Assembly (NCBI GenBank): GCA_963932465.1
Contig: CAWVRF010001077.1
Location: 620,001 to 684,000, forward strand
Source of the DNA: Maratus speciosus
Lineage: Eukaryota > Arthropoda > Arachnida > Araneae > Salticidae
Direction of reading: 5' to 3'
DNA length: 64,000 nucleotides
This document shows, piece after piece, positions 48,060-59,805 of this stretch (positions within the stretch are counted from its first letter, which is position 1; each line of letters begins with the position of its first letter). The position numbers and the translations under genes were made by a program. The notes beneath the pieces were generated by a model. It did no database searches, had not been told where the DNA came from, and saw only the letters and a list, made by a program, of their open reading frames with translations.

Positions 48060-51000
48060 TACGCTTATTTCAGTATTCATTTGAAGTTTTGAATTTTTTA
48101 GAAACCATCTTCTTACGTCTTAAAATTAAACATCATGTCAAATTCCAAGTCTCACCATCTCTCTCAACATAAAGGGCTATGTTGAAATAGGAACTGTCAC
48201 CATTAATTTGCCAACATTAATTTTGAAATTGGTTGGTTATTTCCTAATATTTCACAGAAATGTAATTTAGAAAGTTTTTAAAGGCCTTTTTTAGAACGTT
48301 TGTTGTTCCTGTGAACCCCAGGTGGTAGAATCATCCGCATAAAATATAGCCTGTGTAGGATCGGAGACTGTTACCATTGATTCGAAATTATTACTTTTAT
48401 AACCGGTTTATATTCCCTGAAATTGCATACAAATCGTAATTTAGAACTTTTTTAGAACGCTTATGGAACCTACCCTTCGCTTCACCTCTTTTTAATTCGA
48501 ATTTATTTTCGACAGTCCTTCGAGGGCATTTATATTTTATAAGTAACTACCATGCCATATTTAAAGTTTCTAGGCTCTTCAGTACCACAGAAATCGCAAT
48601 TTAGAAAGTTTTTTTCTCCTGCAAACCTCTGGTGGTAGAGGCACATACATAAAATATAGCTTATGTTTGAGCAGGCTCTATCACCACAATTTGTCACCAT
48701 TATTTTTGAAATCGGTTTGGTATTCGATAAGATTGCATAAAAATTGTAATTTAGAAAGTTTTTAGAACGCTTTTCGCTCACTTCATCCTTTCAAATTTGG
48801 AATTTGCTTTCGAATGTTCGTAGAAAGCAGTTGCATCTTGTAAATATTTCTAAACATGCCATATTTCTAAATGTTAGACACCTCAGTTGTGCAAAAAACG
48901 CAAATTAGAACATGTTTTGCTCTTGCACCCCCAGATGGTGGTAACAGCAACATAAAATATAGCCTATATTGGAGCAGGGACTGTCACCATCAAATTGCAA
49001 CCATTGCTTTTAAAATAGGTTTGGTATTTCCTGAGATTGAGTAGAAATCGCAATTTAGAACGCTTTTACAACGTTTTTAGAACGCTTTTCGCGCATTTTC
49101 ACCACTTTTAAACTTCCAATTTTTTCAAAACTGTTCTTAACCCCTTGAGGGGCACCGGTATATATTATATACCACCTACGATTAATGAAGTTTTACACCA
49201 GAAAATTTTTATTAAATTTTACTTTTCTAACTTTGGTGGAAAAAAGCTGTAAAATTGCTTTTACTTATTTTGAAATAGAATTTTTCAAAGATTCCGGTGG
49301 GAATTCAGCATTTCACAAACGTAATTGCTTGCCCCTCAAGGGGTTAAAGATCATTTATATCTAATAAATATGTACCTTGCCTAATTTCAAGTTGCTAGCC
49401 CCTACCGATCACAAAAATCGAAATTTAGAACATTTTTTGCTTCTGCAACCTCCAGGTGATAGTGACACCGACATGAAATAGCGTCTATGTTAGAGCAGAG
49501 GCTGTCAACATCTATTTGCCTACCATTACTTTTGAAATCAATTTGATTCTTCCTGAGATTGCTCACAAATCGGCATTTAGAACATTTTTTGAACGCTTTT
49601 TATACGCTAGATCATTTATATGTAATAAATATATACCATGCAAAATTTCATGAATCTAGGTCCTTCCATAATTCAAAAATCGCATTTTCAGAGCGTTTTT
49701 AGTTCCTGCATCTCCTCTGGGGGTAGTGGAAACAGACATAAAATATAGCGTATTTTGGAGCAAGAGCTGTCAAAATCATTTTACACCGCTGTATTTGAAA
49801 TCGGTTCAATACTTCCTGAGGTTTCATAGAAATCGCAATTAAAAATGTCTTTCAACACTTTTCGTGCATTTTCACCTTTTTTTAAATTTCGTTTTTTTTT
49901 TTTTTTTTTTTTGGAAATGTTCTTAGAGATCATTGATTTCTTATGAGTAACTACCATTCCAAATTTCATGATTCTAGGCCCTTCCATAACACAAAACCGC
50001 AATTTAAAACGTTTTTTTTTTCTCCTGCAATCCCAAGGTGGTAGTGATACAAACATAAAACAGAGCCATGTTAGAGCAAGGTCTGTCACCATCAGTTTGC
50101 AACCATTACTTTTGAAATCGATTTGATACTTCCCAAAATTGATTAGAAATCACCATTTAGAATGTTTTTTAGAACCCTCTTCACGCATTATCAGCTCTTT
50201 TAAATTTCGAATTTTTTAAGAACAGTTCTTGGAAATCCTTTATATCTAATAAGTAACTAATATTTCAAATTTCATGTTTCTAGGCCCTTCAGTAACGCAA
50301 AAATTGCATTTTTAGAACTTTTTTTGCTCCTGCATCCCCTTTGGGATAGTGGAACAGAGATGAAATAAAGCCTATCTTGGAGTAAGGGTTGTCACCATCA
50401 TTTTGACGCCATTATTTTTTAAATCGATTTGTTATTTTCTGAGATTGTGCAGAAACCACCATTTAGAACACTTTTTGTGCATTTTCACCCCTTTTTAATT
50501 TCGAATTTTTTAAGAACTGTTCTTAGAAATACTTTAAATCTAATAAGTAACTAATACTTCAAATTTCATATTTCTACGCCCTTCAGTAACGCAAAAACCG
50601 CAATTTAGAACGTTTTTCGCTCCTGCACCCCCTTTGGGGTATTGGCACCGACATAAAATGTAGCCTATCTTTGAGCAAGGGTTGTCACCCTCATTTTGAC
50701 ACCATTATTTTAAAAATCGGTTTGGTATTTCCTCAGATTGTGTAGAAACCACCATTTCGAACGTTTTTAGAACACTTTTTGTGCATTTTCATCCCTTTTA
50801 AATTTCGAATTTTTAAAGAACTGTTCTTAGAAATCCTTTATGTCTAATAACTAATATTTCAAATTTCATATTTCTAGGCCTTTCAGTAACGCAAAAACCG
50901 TAATTTAGAACGTTTTTCGCTCCTGCAGACCCCTTTGGGGTAGTGGCACCAACATAAAACATAGCCTATGTTTAATTGGTCGTTGCCTCGTCACAATGGT

Positions 51001-51440
51001 TGTCACCATCATTTTGACACCATTATTTTTAAAATCGGTTTGGTATTTCCTGAAAATTGTGTAGAAACCACCATTTCGAACGTTTTGTAGAACGCTTTTC
51101 GCGCATTTTCACCCCTTTTTTATTTCGAATTTTTTAAGAACTGTTCTTAGAAATCCTTTATAAGTAACTAATATTTCAAATTTCATATTTCTAGGCCCTT
51201 GAGTAACGCAAAATCCTTAATTTAGAAGGTCTTTTGCTCCTGCACCCCCTTTGAAGTAGTTTCACCGACATAAAATATAGCCTATCTTGGAGCAAGGGTT
51301 GTCACCATCATTTTGACACCATTACTTTTTAAATAGGTTTGGTATTTCCTGAGACTGTATAGAAACCACCATTTTGAACGTTTTTAGAACACTTTTTGCG
51401 CATTTTCAACCCTTTTAAATTTCGAATTGTTTTTCGAAAT
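48060..51440 (-). repeat. Degenerate ~300-bp repeats inside the Helitron block
   Basis: Unit marks such as TGTCACCATCATTTTGAC recur near 48979, 50084, 50389, 50681, 51001 and 51299 (spacing about 290-320), with older versions at 48197-49770. Each has a TTTCTAGGCCCTTC-like block, a GCAATTTAGAACGTTTTT block and an ACATAAAATATAGCCTAT block. The left half is more diverged. P7 interrupts one unit. Confidence 0.9.
49137..49347. mobile_element. TTAA element P7
   Basis: TTAACCCCTTGAGGGGC and GCCCCTCAAGGGGTTAA, perfect 17-bp TIR, TTAA at 49137-49140 and 49344-49347. Empty relatives in neighbouring repeat units read CTGTTCTTAGAAATC. Same family as P10 in inverse orientation. Confidence 0.92.
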
Positions 51441-51455
51441 GTTCTTAGATATCAT

Positions 51456-52471
51456 TTATCTATACTAATATTATAAAGAAGTAAAAATTGTTTGTATGTT
51501 AGAGGTAATCTCTGGAGCTACCGAACCGATTTAAAAAGTAATGATATCAAAATTATGGTGTTAGTCCAACTTAAAACATAGGCTATATTTTATATCGGTG
51601 CCACTACCCTAAAGGGGGTGCAAGAGAAAAAACATTCTAACAATGCAATTTTTTGTGTTATGGAAGGGCCTAGAATCATGAAATTTGGAGTGGTAGTTAT
51701 AAGATATAAATTATATCTAAGAACATTTTCTAAACCATTCGAAATTTAAAAGGGGTGAAAATGCACAAAAATCGTTCCAAAAACGTTCGAAATGGTGGTT
51801 TCTACACAATTTCAGGAAGTACCAAACAGATTTAAAAAATAATGGTGTCAAAATGATGGTGACACCACTTGCTCCAACATAGGCTATATTTTATGTCGGT
51901 GCCACTACCTCAAAGGGGTTGCAGGAGCAACCATTCCAAATTTCATGATTCTAGGCCCTTCCATAACACAAAAACCTAATTTAGAACGTGTTTTGCTCTT
52001 GCACCCCCTTTGGGGTAGTGGCACCGACATAAAATATAGCCTATGTTGGAGCAAGGATTATCACCATCATTTTGACACCATTATTTTTTTTTTAATCGGT
52101 TTGGTATTTCCTGAGATTGTGTAGAAACCACCATTTCGAACATTTTTAGAACGCTTTTTGCGCATTTTCACCCCTTTTAAATTTCGAATTGTTTAGAAAA
52201 TGTTCTTAGATATCATTTATATCGTATAAGTAACTAACATTCCAAATTTCACGATTCTAGGCCCTTCCATAACACAAAAATTGCATTTTTTAAAAGTTTT
52301 TTGCTCCTGCACCCCATTTACGGTAGTGGCACCGACATAAAATATAGCCCATGTTCTGAGTTGGACTAACACCATCATTTTAATAACATTACTTTTTAAA
52401 TCGGTTTGATAGCTCCAGAGATTACCTCTAACATACAAACAATTTTTACTTCTTTATAATATTAGTTTAGA
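51456..52471. repeat. Head-to-head Helitron 5' ends
   Basis: TCTATACTAATATTATAAAG on the plus strand at 51459 faces the minus-strand start at 52471. The arms stay inverted for at least 110 bp through GGTAATCTCTGGAGCTACCG. The block starts after CATTTA, so it could be an inserted second Helitron or an inversion inside the first. Confidence 0.8.
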
Positions 52472-53332
52472 TAACAGCCAGTAGCATTGCTGCTATAAAC
52501 TTTATCTAATCATAAATGTTATTATTTTTGTTTCACAGGACGATTTCTGCAAACTTTTAAAATTAAGAGCTTCTGTCAAAGAATAATTTGTGCTATCCAG
52601 AAGAATGAATTATTCCTTTAATTGGAAATGTTAGATTTGGAAGAATAAATTGTTTGCTTCGATGCATCGATGTATTTCTGGGAGAATATAGGATGGATTA
52701 ATTAAAAGATTTATGTATTTTCGTCCATACTCATGATTAAATATAAAAGTAAAAATAGTAATTTAAAAACCACTTTTTTATAAGCATTCAATGTTCATCT
52801 TGAAAATCAGGTCCAGTGTTTGAACTACAATTCATGTTTTGTTTTTCTTTTTTTCCCAAACAATTTGCGTTACAATACATTATTTTGGCGTGGAGACTGA
52901 AATCATTTATGAAAATTAAAACTCTTTTTTTTACACAAGCAAGTGAATTTATTAAAAAATTATTAATACTTCAACGAATATCTTTTGAAAATCGTGATAC
53001 GAAGAATATAAAAATACAATATCCAGTAACATTGCTGCTAAAAACTTTATCTGATCATAAATGTTATTATTTTTGTTTCATAGGACGATTTCTGAAAACT
53101 TTTTAAATTAAGAGCTACTTCTCAAAGAATAGTTTGTGTTATCCAGATGAATGAATTATTCCTTTAATTGGATTATTTTAACTGAGCTGGAAATGTTAGA
53201 TTTAGAAGAATAAATTATTTGCTTCGATGCATCGCTTAGGGAATATACGATGCACTAGAATAATATTAACACAATTATTCTAATTGGTAAACAAATCACA
53301 TTAGATGTAAATTTCCAACTGGGCGAAAAATG

Positions 53333-53404
53333 TCCGGACCTGGATTCAAACCCGGGACCTCCTGGCTGAAGCCGCCAGTGTTCTGCCATCTGAGCTATCC
53401 CGGA
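53333..53404 (-). tRNA. tRNA-like sequence, family G
   Basis: Minus-strand copy of the 38417 sequence, with the same A box and anticodon arm. The B box reads GGTTTGAATCC, a change in the T loop. Element-borne. Confidence 0.4.
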
Positions 53405-53636
53405 CGATTCTGGTCGAACTTTTTCACCCTTCTAACCTAGATGATTACAGCATCTGGTCTGAAACCTAATTCAGTTCAACAGAATAAATCTCAGGTAAAT
53501 GGAACTCCAGAAGTCGCTGGATACGAAATTACACTAGATTAATATTAACACAATTATTCTAATTGGTAAACAAATCATATTAGATGTAAATTTCCAAATG
53601 GGCGAAAAATGTCCGGACCAAGTTCGACCAGAATCG

Positions 53637-53708
53637 TCCGGGATAGCTCAGATGGCATACCACTGGCGGCTTCAGCCAGGAGGTCCCGGGTTCGTATCCT
53701 GGTCCGGA
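53637..53708 (+). tRNA. tRNA-like sequence, family G
   Basis: Same as 38417-38488 but the D arm is changed (GGCATACC replaces GGCAGAGC) and the B box is GGTTCGTATCC. Element-borne and decayed. Confidence 0.4.
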
Positions 53709-53915
53709 CATTTTTCGTCCAGTTGGAAATTTACGTCTAATATGATTTGTTTTGCAATTAGAATAATTGTGTTAATATTAATCTAGTGTAATTTCGTATC
53801 CAGCGATTTCTGGAGTTCCATTTACCTGAGATTTATTCTGTTGAGCTGAAGCAGGTTTCAGACCAAATGCTGTAATCATCAAGGTTAGCTGGGTGAAAAG
53901 GTTCGACCAGAATCG

Positions 53916-53986
53916 TCCGGGATAGCTCAGATGACAGAGCACTGGCGGCTTCAACCAGGAGGTCTCGGGTTGGAATCCTGTCCGGA
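53916..53986 (+). tRNA. tRNA-like sequence, family G
   Basis: It has an intact D arm, an anticodon stem weakened by CAACCAG, and a B box damaged to GGTTGGAATCC. It is the second of two direct units about 280 bp apart. Confidence 0.4.
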
Positions 53987-54662
53987 CATTTTTCGCCCAG
54001 TTGGAAATTTACATCTAATATGAATATAGGATGGATTAATTAAAAGTTTTATGTATTTTCCTCCATAATCACGATTAAATATAAAAGTAAAAATAGTAAT
54101 TTAAAAACCACTTTTTTATAAGCATTCAGTGTTCATCTTGAAAATCACGTCCAATGTTTGAACTACAATTCATGTTTTGTTTTTCTTTTTTTCCCAAACA
54201 ATTTGCGTTACAATGCATTATTTTGGCGTGGATACTGAAATCAATTATGAAAATTAAAATTCTTTTTTTGCACAAGCAAGTGAATTTATTAAAAAATTAT
54301 TGATACTTCAACGAATATCTTTTGAAAATCGTGATACGAAGAATATAAAAATACAATAGCCCGTCATTGCTGCTATAAACTTTATCTGATCATAAATGTT
54401 ATTATTTTTGTTTTATAGGACGATTTCTGAAAACTTTTTAAATTAAGAACTACTTCTCAAAGAATAATTTTTGTTATCCAGATGAATGAATTATTCCTTT
54501 AATTGGATTATTTTAACTGACCTGGAAATGTTAGATTTAGAAGAATAAATTATTTGCTTCAATGTATAGATGTATTTCTAGGAGAATATAGGATGGATAA
54601 ATTAAAAGTTTTATGTATTTTCCACCATGCTCATGATTAAATATAAAAGTAAAAATAGTAAT

Positions 54663-55180
54663 TTAACCCTTAAATGACTGATTTTTCAAAAATCATTGTA
54701 ATAATGTTTTTCGGCTTTCATTTCTTAAATAAATCATGGGAAAAATACTTAAAAAAATCATATTTTGTTTTAAGTATATTTTACGGCTAAAAAACAGTTT
54801 GTTACTAATCAGCAATACTGGTGTTTAATTGAAAAAATAATTTCCCTTGATAAAATTCTATAATATTAAACACACAAGAATTTTAGGAACTATAATAAGA
54901 AATAAATTTTATTTGCTCACTGTAGGTCAAAATAGGGTATTTCGCAAGCTCCCAAACAAATCAAAAAGAACAAGTAGCAACAATTGAAAAAATAAATCAA
55001 TCTTTATTCTTAAACAGCACAAGTGTTGTCATCTACATGTTGAAAATCGATTTAATAATATTTTCAGAATGTATTTTATTGGCAACATTAGGCATTATAG
55101 CTTCAATATTATTCTAATAGTATTTTAGAGCCTAAATTGGGTATGTTGCCGAAAAGCAACACCAGGCATTTAAGGGTTAA
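54663..55180. mobile_element. TTAA element P8 in satellite
   Basis: TTAACCCTTAAATG and CATTTAAGGGTTAA are inverted, TTAA at 54663-54666 and 55177-55180. Uninterrupted satellite units read GTAATTTAAAAACCACT at this point, giving a direct empty site. 518 bp; no transposase frame. Confidence 0.94.
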
Positions 55181-56271
55181 AAACCACTTTTTCATAAGCA
55201 TTCAATGTTCATCTTGAAAATCACGTCCAATGTTTGAACTACAATTCATGTTTTGTTTTTCTTTTTTTCCCAAACAATTTCCGTTACAATACATTATTTT
55301 GGCGTGGAGACTGAAATCAATTATGAAAATTAAAATTCTTTTTTTGCACAAGCAAGTGAATATATTAAAAATTTATTAATACTTCAGCGAATATCGTTTG
55401 AAAATCGCCATACGAAGAATATAAAAATACAATAGCCAGTAGCATTGCTGCTATAAACTTTATCTGATAATAAATGTTATTATTTTTGTTTCATAGGACA
55501 ATTTCTGAAAACTTTTTGAATTAAGAGCTACTTCTCAAAGAATAATTTGTGTTATACAGATGAATGAATTATTCCTTTAATTGGATTATTTTAACTGAAC
55601 TGGAAATGTTAGATTTAAAAGAATAAATTATTTGCTTCGATGCATTGATGTATTTCTGGGTGAATATATGATCGATTAATTAAATGTTTTATGTTTTTTC
55701 CTCCATACTCATGATTAAATATAAATGTAAAAATAGTAATTTAAAAACCACTTTTTTGTAAGCATTCAATGTTCATCTTGAAAATCACGTCCAATGTTTG
55801 AACTACAATTCATGTTTTTATTTTTTTTTTCCAAAAAATTTCCTTTAAAATACATTAATTTGGCGTGGAAACTGAAATCAATCATGAAAATTAAAATTCT
55901 TTTTTTACACAAGCAAGTGAATTTATTTAGAAATTATTGATACTTCAACGATTATCTTTAGAAAATCGTGATACAAAGAATATAAAAATACAATAGCCAG
56001 TAGCATTGCTGCTATAAACTTTATCTGATCATAAATGTTATTATTTTTGTTTCATAGGACGATTTCTGAAAACTTTTAAAATTAAGAGCTACTTATCAAA
56101 GAATAATTTGTGTGATCGAGATAAATAAATTATTCCTTTAATTGGATTATTTTAACTGAGCCGAAAAATTTAGATTTAGAAGAATAAATTATTTTTTTAA
56201 TTTGCTTCGATGCATCGATGTATTTCTGAGAGAACATAGGATGGATAAATTAAAAGATTTATGTATTTTCC

Positions 56272-56730
56272 CGGTGCCATCGAAATACTCAAGGCCAGAA
56301 GACACAAGTTGTGACATCATCACTAATCAACCGACTTCTCACTATTGTTGGAATTCACACAGGAAAATTTTGAATCGCAATTTTCTTTAACTTTACTTGT
56401 GAAATATCTATCACCTTGTAAAACAATAATAACTATTTGAACTTACTGGTGATAATTTGTAAACCCCCCTATAAAAAATCAGCCAGTTGCGGCAACACTG
56501 TGGCATTCCGCTTGTGGCTGAATTTTTATTTAGGATTCCGAATTCTCCGAATTCAGTAATTTTAAACAGTTTTATTATTTTATAAGATGTTAGATATTCC
56601 ACAAATAAAATAATATAAAATTGCTATTCAAAATTTTCCGGTGTGAATTCCAACACCAGTGAGAAGTCGGTCAATTAGTGACAACGTCACAACTCGTGCC
56701 CTTTGGCCTTGGAGTATTTCGATGGCAGCG
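56272..56730. mobile_element. Fold-back element F, copy 2, in satellite
   Basis: CGGTGCCATCGAAATACTC and GAGTATTTCGATGGCAGCG are inverted ends, flanked by ATTTTCC at 56265-56271 and 56731-56737 (7 bp). Satellite units read TGTATTTTCCTCCAT here. The family is that of 31554-32517. The centre differs from copy 1 and has GCAACACTGTGGCATTCCG. Confidence 0.9.
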
Positions 56731-56985
56731 ATTTTCCTTTTATTCCTGATTAACTATAAAAGTAAAAATAGTAATTTTAAAAAAACCACTCTTTTATAAG
56801 CATTGAATGTTCCTCTTGAAAATCTTGCCCAATTTTTCAACTGTAATTCATGTTATTTTTATTTTTTTCCCAAAAAATTTTGTACAATACATTATTTTGG
56901 CGTTTAAACAGAATTCATTTATGAAAATTTAAATCCTCTTTTACGCTTGGAAGAAAGCACAAGAGAATTTATTAAAAAGTATTTT

Positions 56986-57860
56986 TTTTTTCTGTTTCCT
57001 TTATGAGATGAGACAACAGGAAAGAAAACGAGTTGGAAATTGCACGTCAAACGTGGCAAATGTGGTGCGTTCGTACTATAACTAGTTTTATGAATATTTT
57101 TTGCACAACATATTGTACTGAAGGCATATTTTAGTGTACTTCATAAATGCATCAGTTTCATTCTGTTCGAAAGGCTGTAAAATCATAAATGCACTTGAAA
57201 TAATTTTTTTCCCATTGGCCGTAATATAATGGAAAACTTTTGACTGTCCCTGTTAATAAACTGTATATCCGATTTTCATAATATTTGAAATAACAAAATT
57301 TTGCAACAATTATATATTTAAAATTTCAGACCATTCAGTTGAGTAGTTTTTGCTCCGTTATATGCGGACGAACGGACAGACAGGCGGACCGAACGACGAC
57401 TATAGGTGCTACATATTTATATAATTACAAACGCACTTAAAAATGAATCACTATTCGAACTATCTCTTTAGGATTTCTAATCTGAATGCTCAATGTTTAA
57501 TCGTAAATTAATTAATACTAAACTATTTATCAATAAAATCGTATATTTATATGTATTACATTATTCCTTTCAATTTATAATTTATTTTCTGCTTTTGAGT
57601 CACTAAAAAGTTTCTTTATTGCAATTTCACAGCCTTTTGGCCTATTTTGACGAGCATTGGTCCATAATTAAATCCACTATTTTTTCAACTCATATACAGT
57701 AGTACGAATTACAGTAAATTAATATTATTTAAACCTCTAATTCTTATGGTAGAATACGTTGTAGAAATTCCGCAGTTCACAGAATCTGAATTCACACTAG
57801 AAAACTTCAATAATAAATTACGTTTTATTTAAATACAGAATGTCTATTATTAAATAAAGC
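56986..57860. other. Repeat J fragment and unrecognised AT-rich DNA
   Basis: 57050-57420 resembles 10940-11290 (GGAAAACTTTTG then CTGTCCCTG, and a GACGAACGGACAGAC tail). Past that, nothing is recognised. Confidence 0.5.
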
Positions 57861-57873
57861 AAACATTGCTATT

Positions 57874-58199
57874 AGATGTAAATTTCCAACTGGGCGAAAA
57901 ATGTCCGGACCAGGAATCGAACCAGGGATCTCCTGGCTGAAGCCGCCAGTGCTCTACCATCTGATCTATTCCGGACGAATCTAGTGGAATTTTTTCACCC
58001 AGCTAACCTTAATGATTATAGCATCTGGTCTGAAACCTGGTTCAGCTCTACAGAATAAATCACAGGTAATGGAACTCCAGAAATCGCTGGATACGTAATT
58101 ACAGTAGATTAATTTTAACACAATTATTCTAATTGGTAAATAAATCATAATATGATTTATTTACCACTTAGAATAATTGTGTTAAAATTTATCTGGTGC
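57874..58199 (+). mobile_element. tRNA-like retroposon, family G, copy 3
   Basis: The flanks AAACATTGCTATT (57861-57873) and AAATATTGCTATT (58200-58212) form a 13-bp duplication with one mismatch. It starts AGATGTAAATTTCCAACTG and ends TTTATCTGGTGC. A single tRNA-like unit in minus orientation is followed by a terminal fold-back (AATAATTGTGTTAAAATTTA inverted against 58110). Confidence 0.9.
57904..57975 (-). tRNA. tRNA-like sequence, family G
   Basis: The minus strand carries the A box (TAGATCAGATGGTAGAG), B box (GGTTCGATTCC) and CTGGC/GCCAG anticodon stem. It is the copy nearest to functional box sequences but still has the unusual GGCTTCA loop. Confidence 0.45.
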
Positions 58200-58212
58200 A
58201 AATATTGCTATT

Positions 58213-59230
58213 TTAAATTTCCGGTATTAATTTTGAATATACGAATTAAAAATTCTACTACATTCGAAACACGGTTGGTAGCATATATTTGCTACCATTG
58301 GCATTAGAGGATTAAATATTTGACGATTGATCACTTCTGGTGGAAACGTACTTTTTATGGTTCTAGTATATCAGAAAACGGGTAAAACATTCATTACAAA
58401 ATTCCATGTTTACATACAATAACCAGGATGAGTGTGATACAATCGTATAAAAATAAATTGTCTTGTATTAGATAAGCACGTGCTTTAACTTTCCCCTAGC
58501 TTAAAAATATTTGTATGTGATGCAAAATAATTATATTATTGTTTTATTTTGTACGAATGAAATAAAGTGGAATGTTAATCAATTTGTGCATTTAAAAAGT
58601 ACCTTATACAGTAGAACCCTGCTAATCCGAAACTCCGTTTAATCCGAACCCATTTCATTTTCGAAAATTATACTTAAGAGATTAACTGCAAATTTGTACT
58701 AAAAACAAAATAGTACTTTTTACACTTTTTAATACGAAATTTTCCGGATTATAGGATGAATGTTGGGAAAAACATGTAGAAATTAGAATTAAACAAAAAA
58801 TGGCAGTAAAGCATGTTTTTTTTTTAATTTTTTAAGCAGCTTCAATAGAAAAAAAAGTCAATAATTGAAAAGTACAACATATGTAGACGAATATAAACTG
58901 AACTGTAGGATTACTCGTAGAAGCCACCTTAAAAAATTCTCGAATATCAATTTGTTTGCCAGATGCTATAATATTATTCTTTTAAATGCAAAAAGCATTT
59001 ATTTCAGATGATAAAAATTTATTTTTCTTTTGTACAGCTTGATTTCGCAAATTATCTACAGAATTTTTTTTTTCTCCACCCACTTCCCCACCCCTCTTTT
59101 ACGTAGTGACTGAGCTATTTATAGATTCGCGATTTTGTAACGTTTGTAATGAGTAGTTTCGTAATTCCTTATTCTAAAGTTCCATTAGATTATTATAAAC
59201 ATAAAGAGCGATTAAACAAGCAATACTTTT
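58213..59230. other. Unrecognised AT-rich DNA with one pogo/Tigger-type terminus
   Basis: After TA at 58607-58608 the sequence CAGTAGAACCCTGCTAATCC is the typical left TIR of pogo/Tigger elements, followed by a second AATCCGAAC word. The matching right end is not found, so this is a truncated copy. No other feature is seen. Confidence 0.65.
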
Positions 59231-59805
59231 TTTTTTCAATTCCTACTATTAGTTCACACTCTCCCTATATTTATTTATATATCTTGTTCATATTTTCAAT
59301 TGTTAATAAAATACTTATTATTCATCCTATCAAGTTGAAATAAACTTTACTGGATGACAATTGATGTTAATACTGATTTTTCAAATATTAATTCATTAAT
59401 TAAATTTTAATTAATTAATTTTAGTTTTATATGGGAGACAAAATGGCGGCCATTGGTTATTGAACAGCATTTAATGCATCTTCATATCTATAAGGTGGGT
59501 TACCATAGGGGGTACCCTGTTCTGTCGCCAAATACCGCCAAGTTTTTCGCCAACTTGGCGATATATCGCCAAATTTGGCGACCAAAATGAGTCGACAAAA
59601 GTGACGCCAACTTGGCGATATCTCTAATATTTCGCCAAATTCCCATAGACTTCCATTGTAAACCTACTTGCCTTTAGAAAATCAACAAATTGAGATACTT
59701 TAATGCAACGAAAACTAATATTAGCTTAAGGGGTTATATTAAATTTTTCTTTGATGACCTAAGTAGGAATTGACTTTAAAAACAAAATTTTTATATTACT
59801 TGTTT
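59231..59805 (+). repeat. Repeat K, solo copy
   Basis: Full-length match to 27369-27955 from CAATTCCTACTATTAGTTC to TATATTACTTGTTTT, including GACAAAATGGCGGCCATTGG at 59438. No inverted partner follows within the window. Confidence 0.85.

Larger units (their letters stand above)
46422..52471 (-). mobile_element. 6.05-kb Helitron block in the satellite
   Basis: On the minus strand it begins TCTAAACTAATATTATAAAG (52471 leftward) and ends ...GTCGGGTAGTTTGCTAG (46422). It lies exactly between A (46421) and T (52472); uninterrupted satellite units read straight through this point. A/T insertion without duplication, with 5' TC and 3' CTAG, is diagnostic of Helitrons. The block is composite: a second 3'-type end sits near 47813, a family-a 5' fragment near 47466-47800, and 300-bp repeats fill most of it. 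No Rep/helicase frame. Confidence 0.9.
53253..54021 (-). mobile_element. tRNA-like retroposon, family G, copy 2 (three tRNA-like units)
   Basis: Satellite flanks are duplicated: GAATATACGATG (53241-53252) and GAATATAGGATG (54022-54033), 11 of 12 identical. On the minus strand it starts ATATTAGATGTAAATTTCC and ends ATTATTCTAGTG, agreeing with the ends of copies 1 and 3. Inside are one minus and two plus tRNA-like units; the plus pair is spaced about 280 bp. Confidence 0.85.
43390..56985 (+). repeat. ~557-bp satellite, about eleven units, interrupted by four insertions
   Basis: The anchor TTCAACGAATATC lies at 43530, 44140, 44694, 45257, about 45813, 46374, 52970, 54307, 55383 and 55944. Subtracting inserted elements, the spacing is about 546-563 bp, except 610 for the first. 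Each unit contains AGTAGCATTGCTGCTATAAA, GATGCATCGATGTAT and TTATTTTGGCGTGGAAACTG. The first unit diverges most. A T-rich stretch at 43967-44029 expands unit 1. No conserved open frame exists across units. Confidence 0.95.

Noticed and set aside
49781..50092. 103-codon minus-strand frame
   Set aside because: It spans one unit of the 300-bp repeat array plus a poly-T run read as poly-Lys; other units do not keep the frame.
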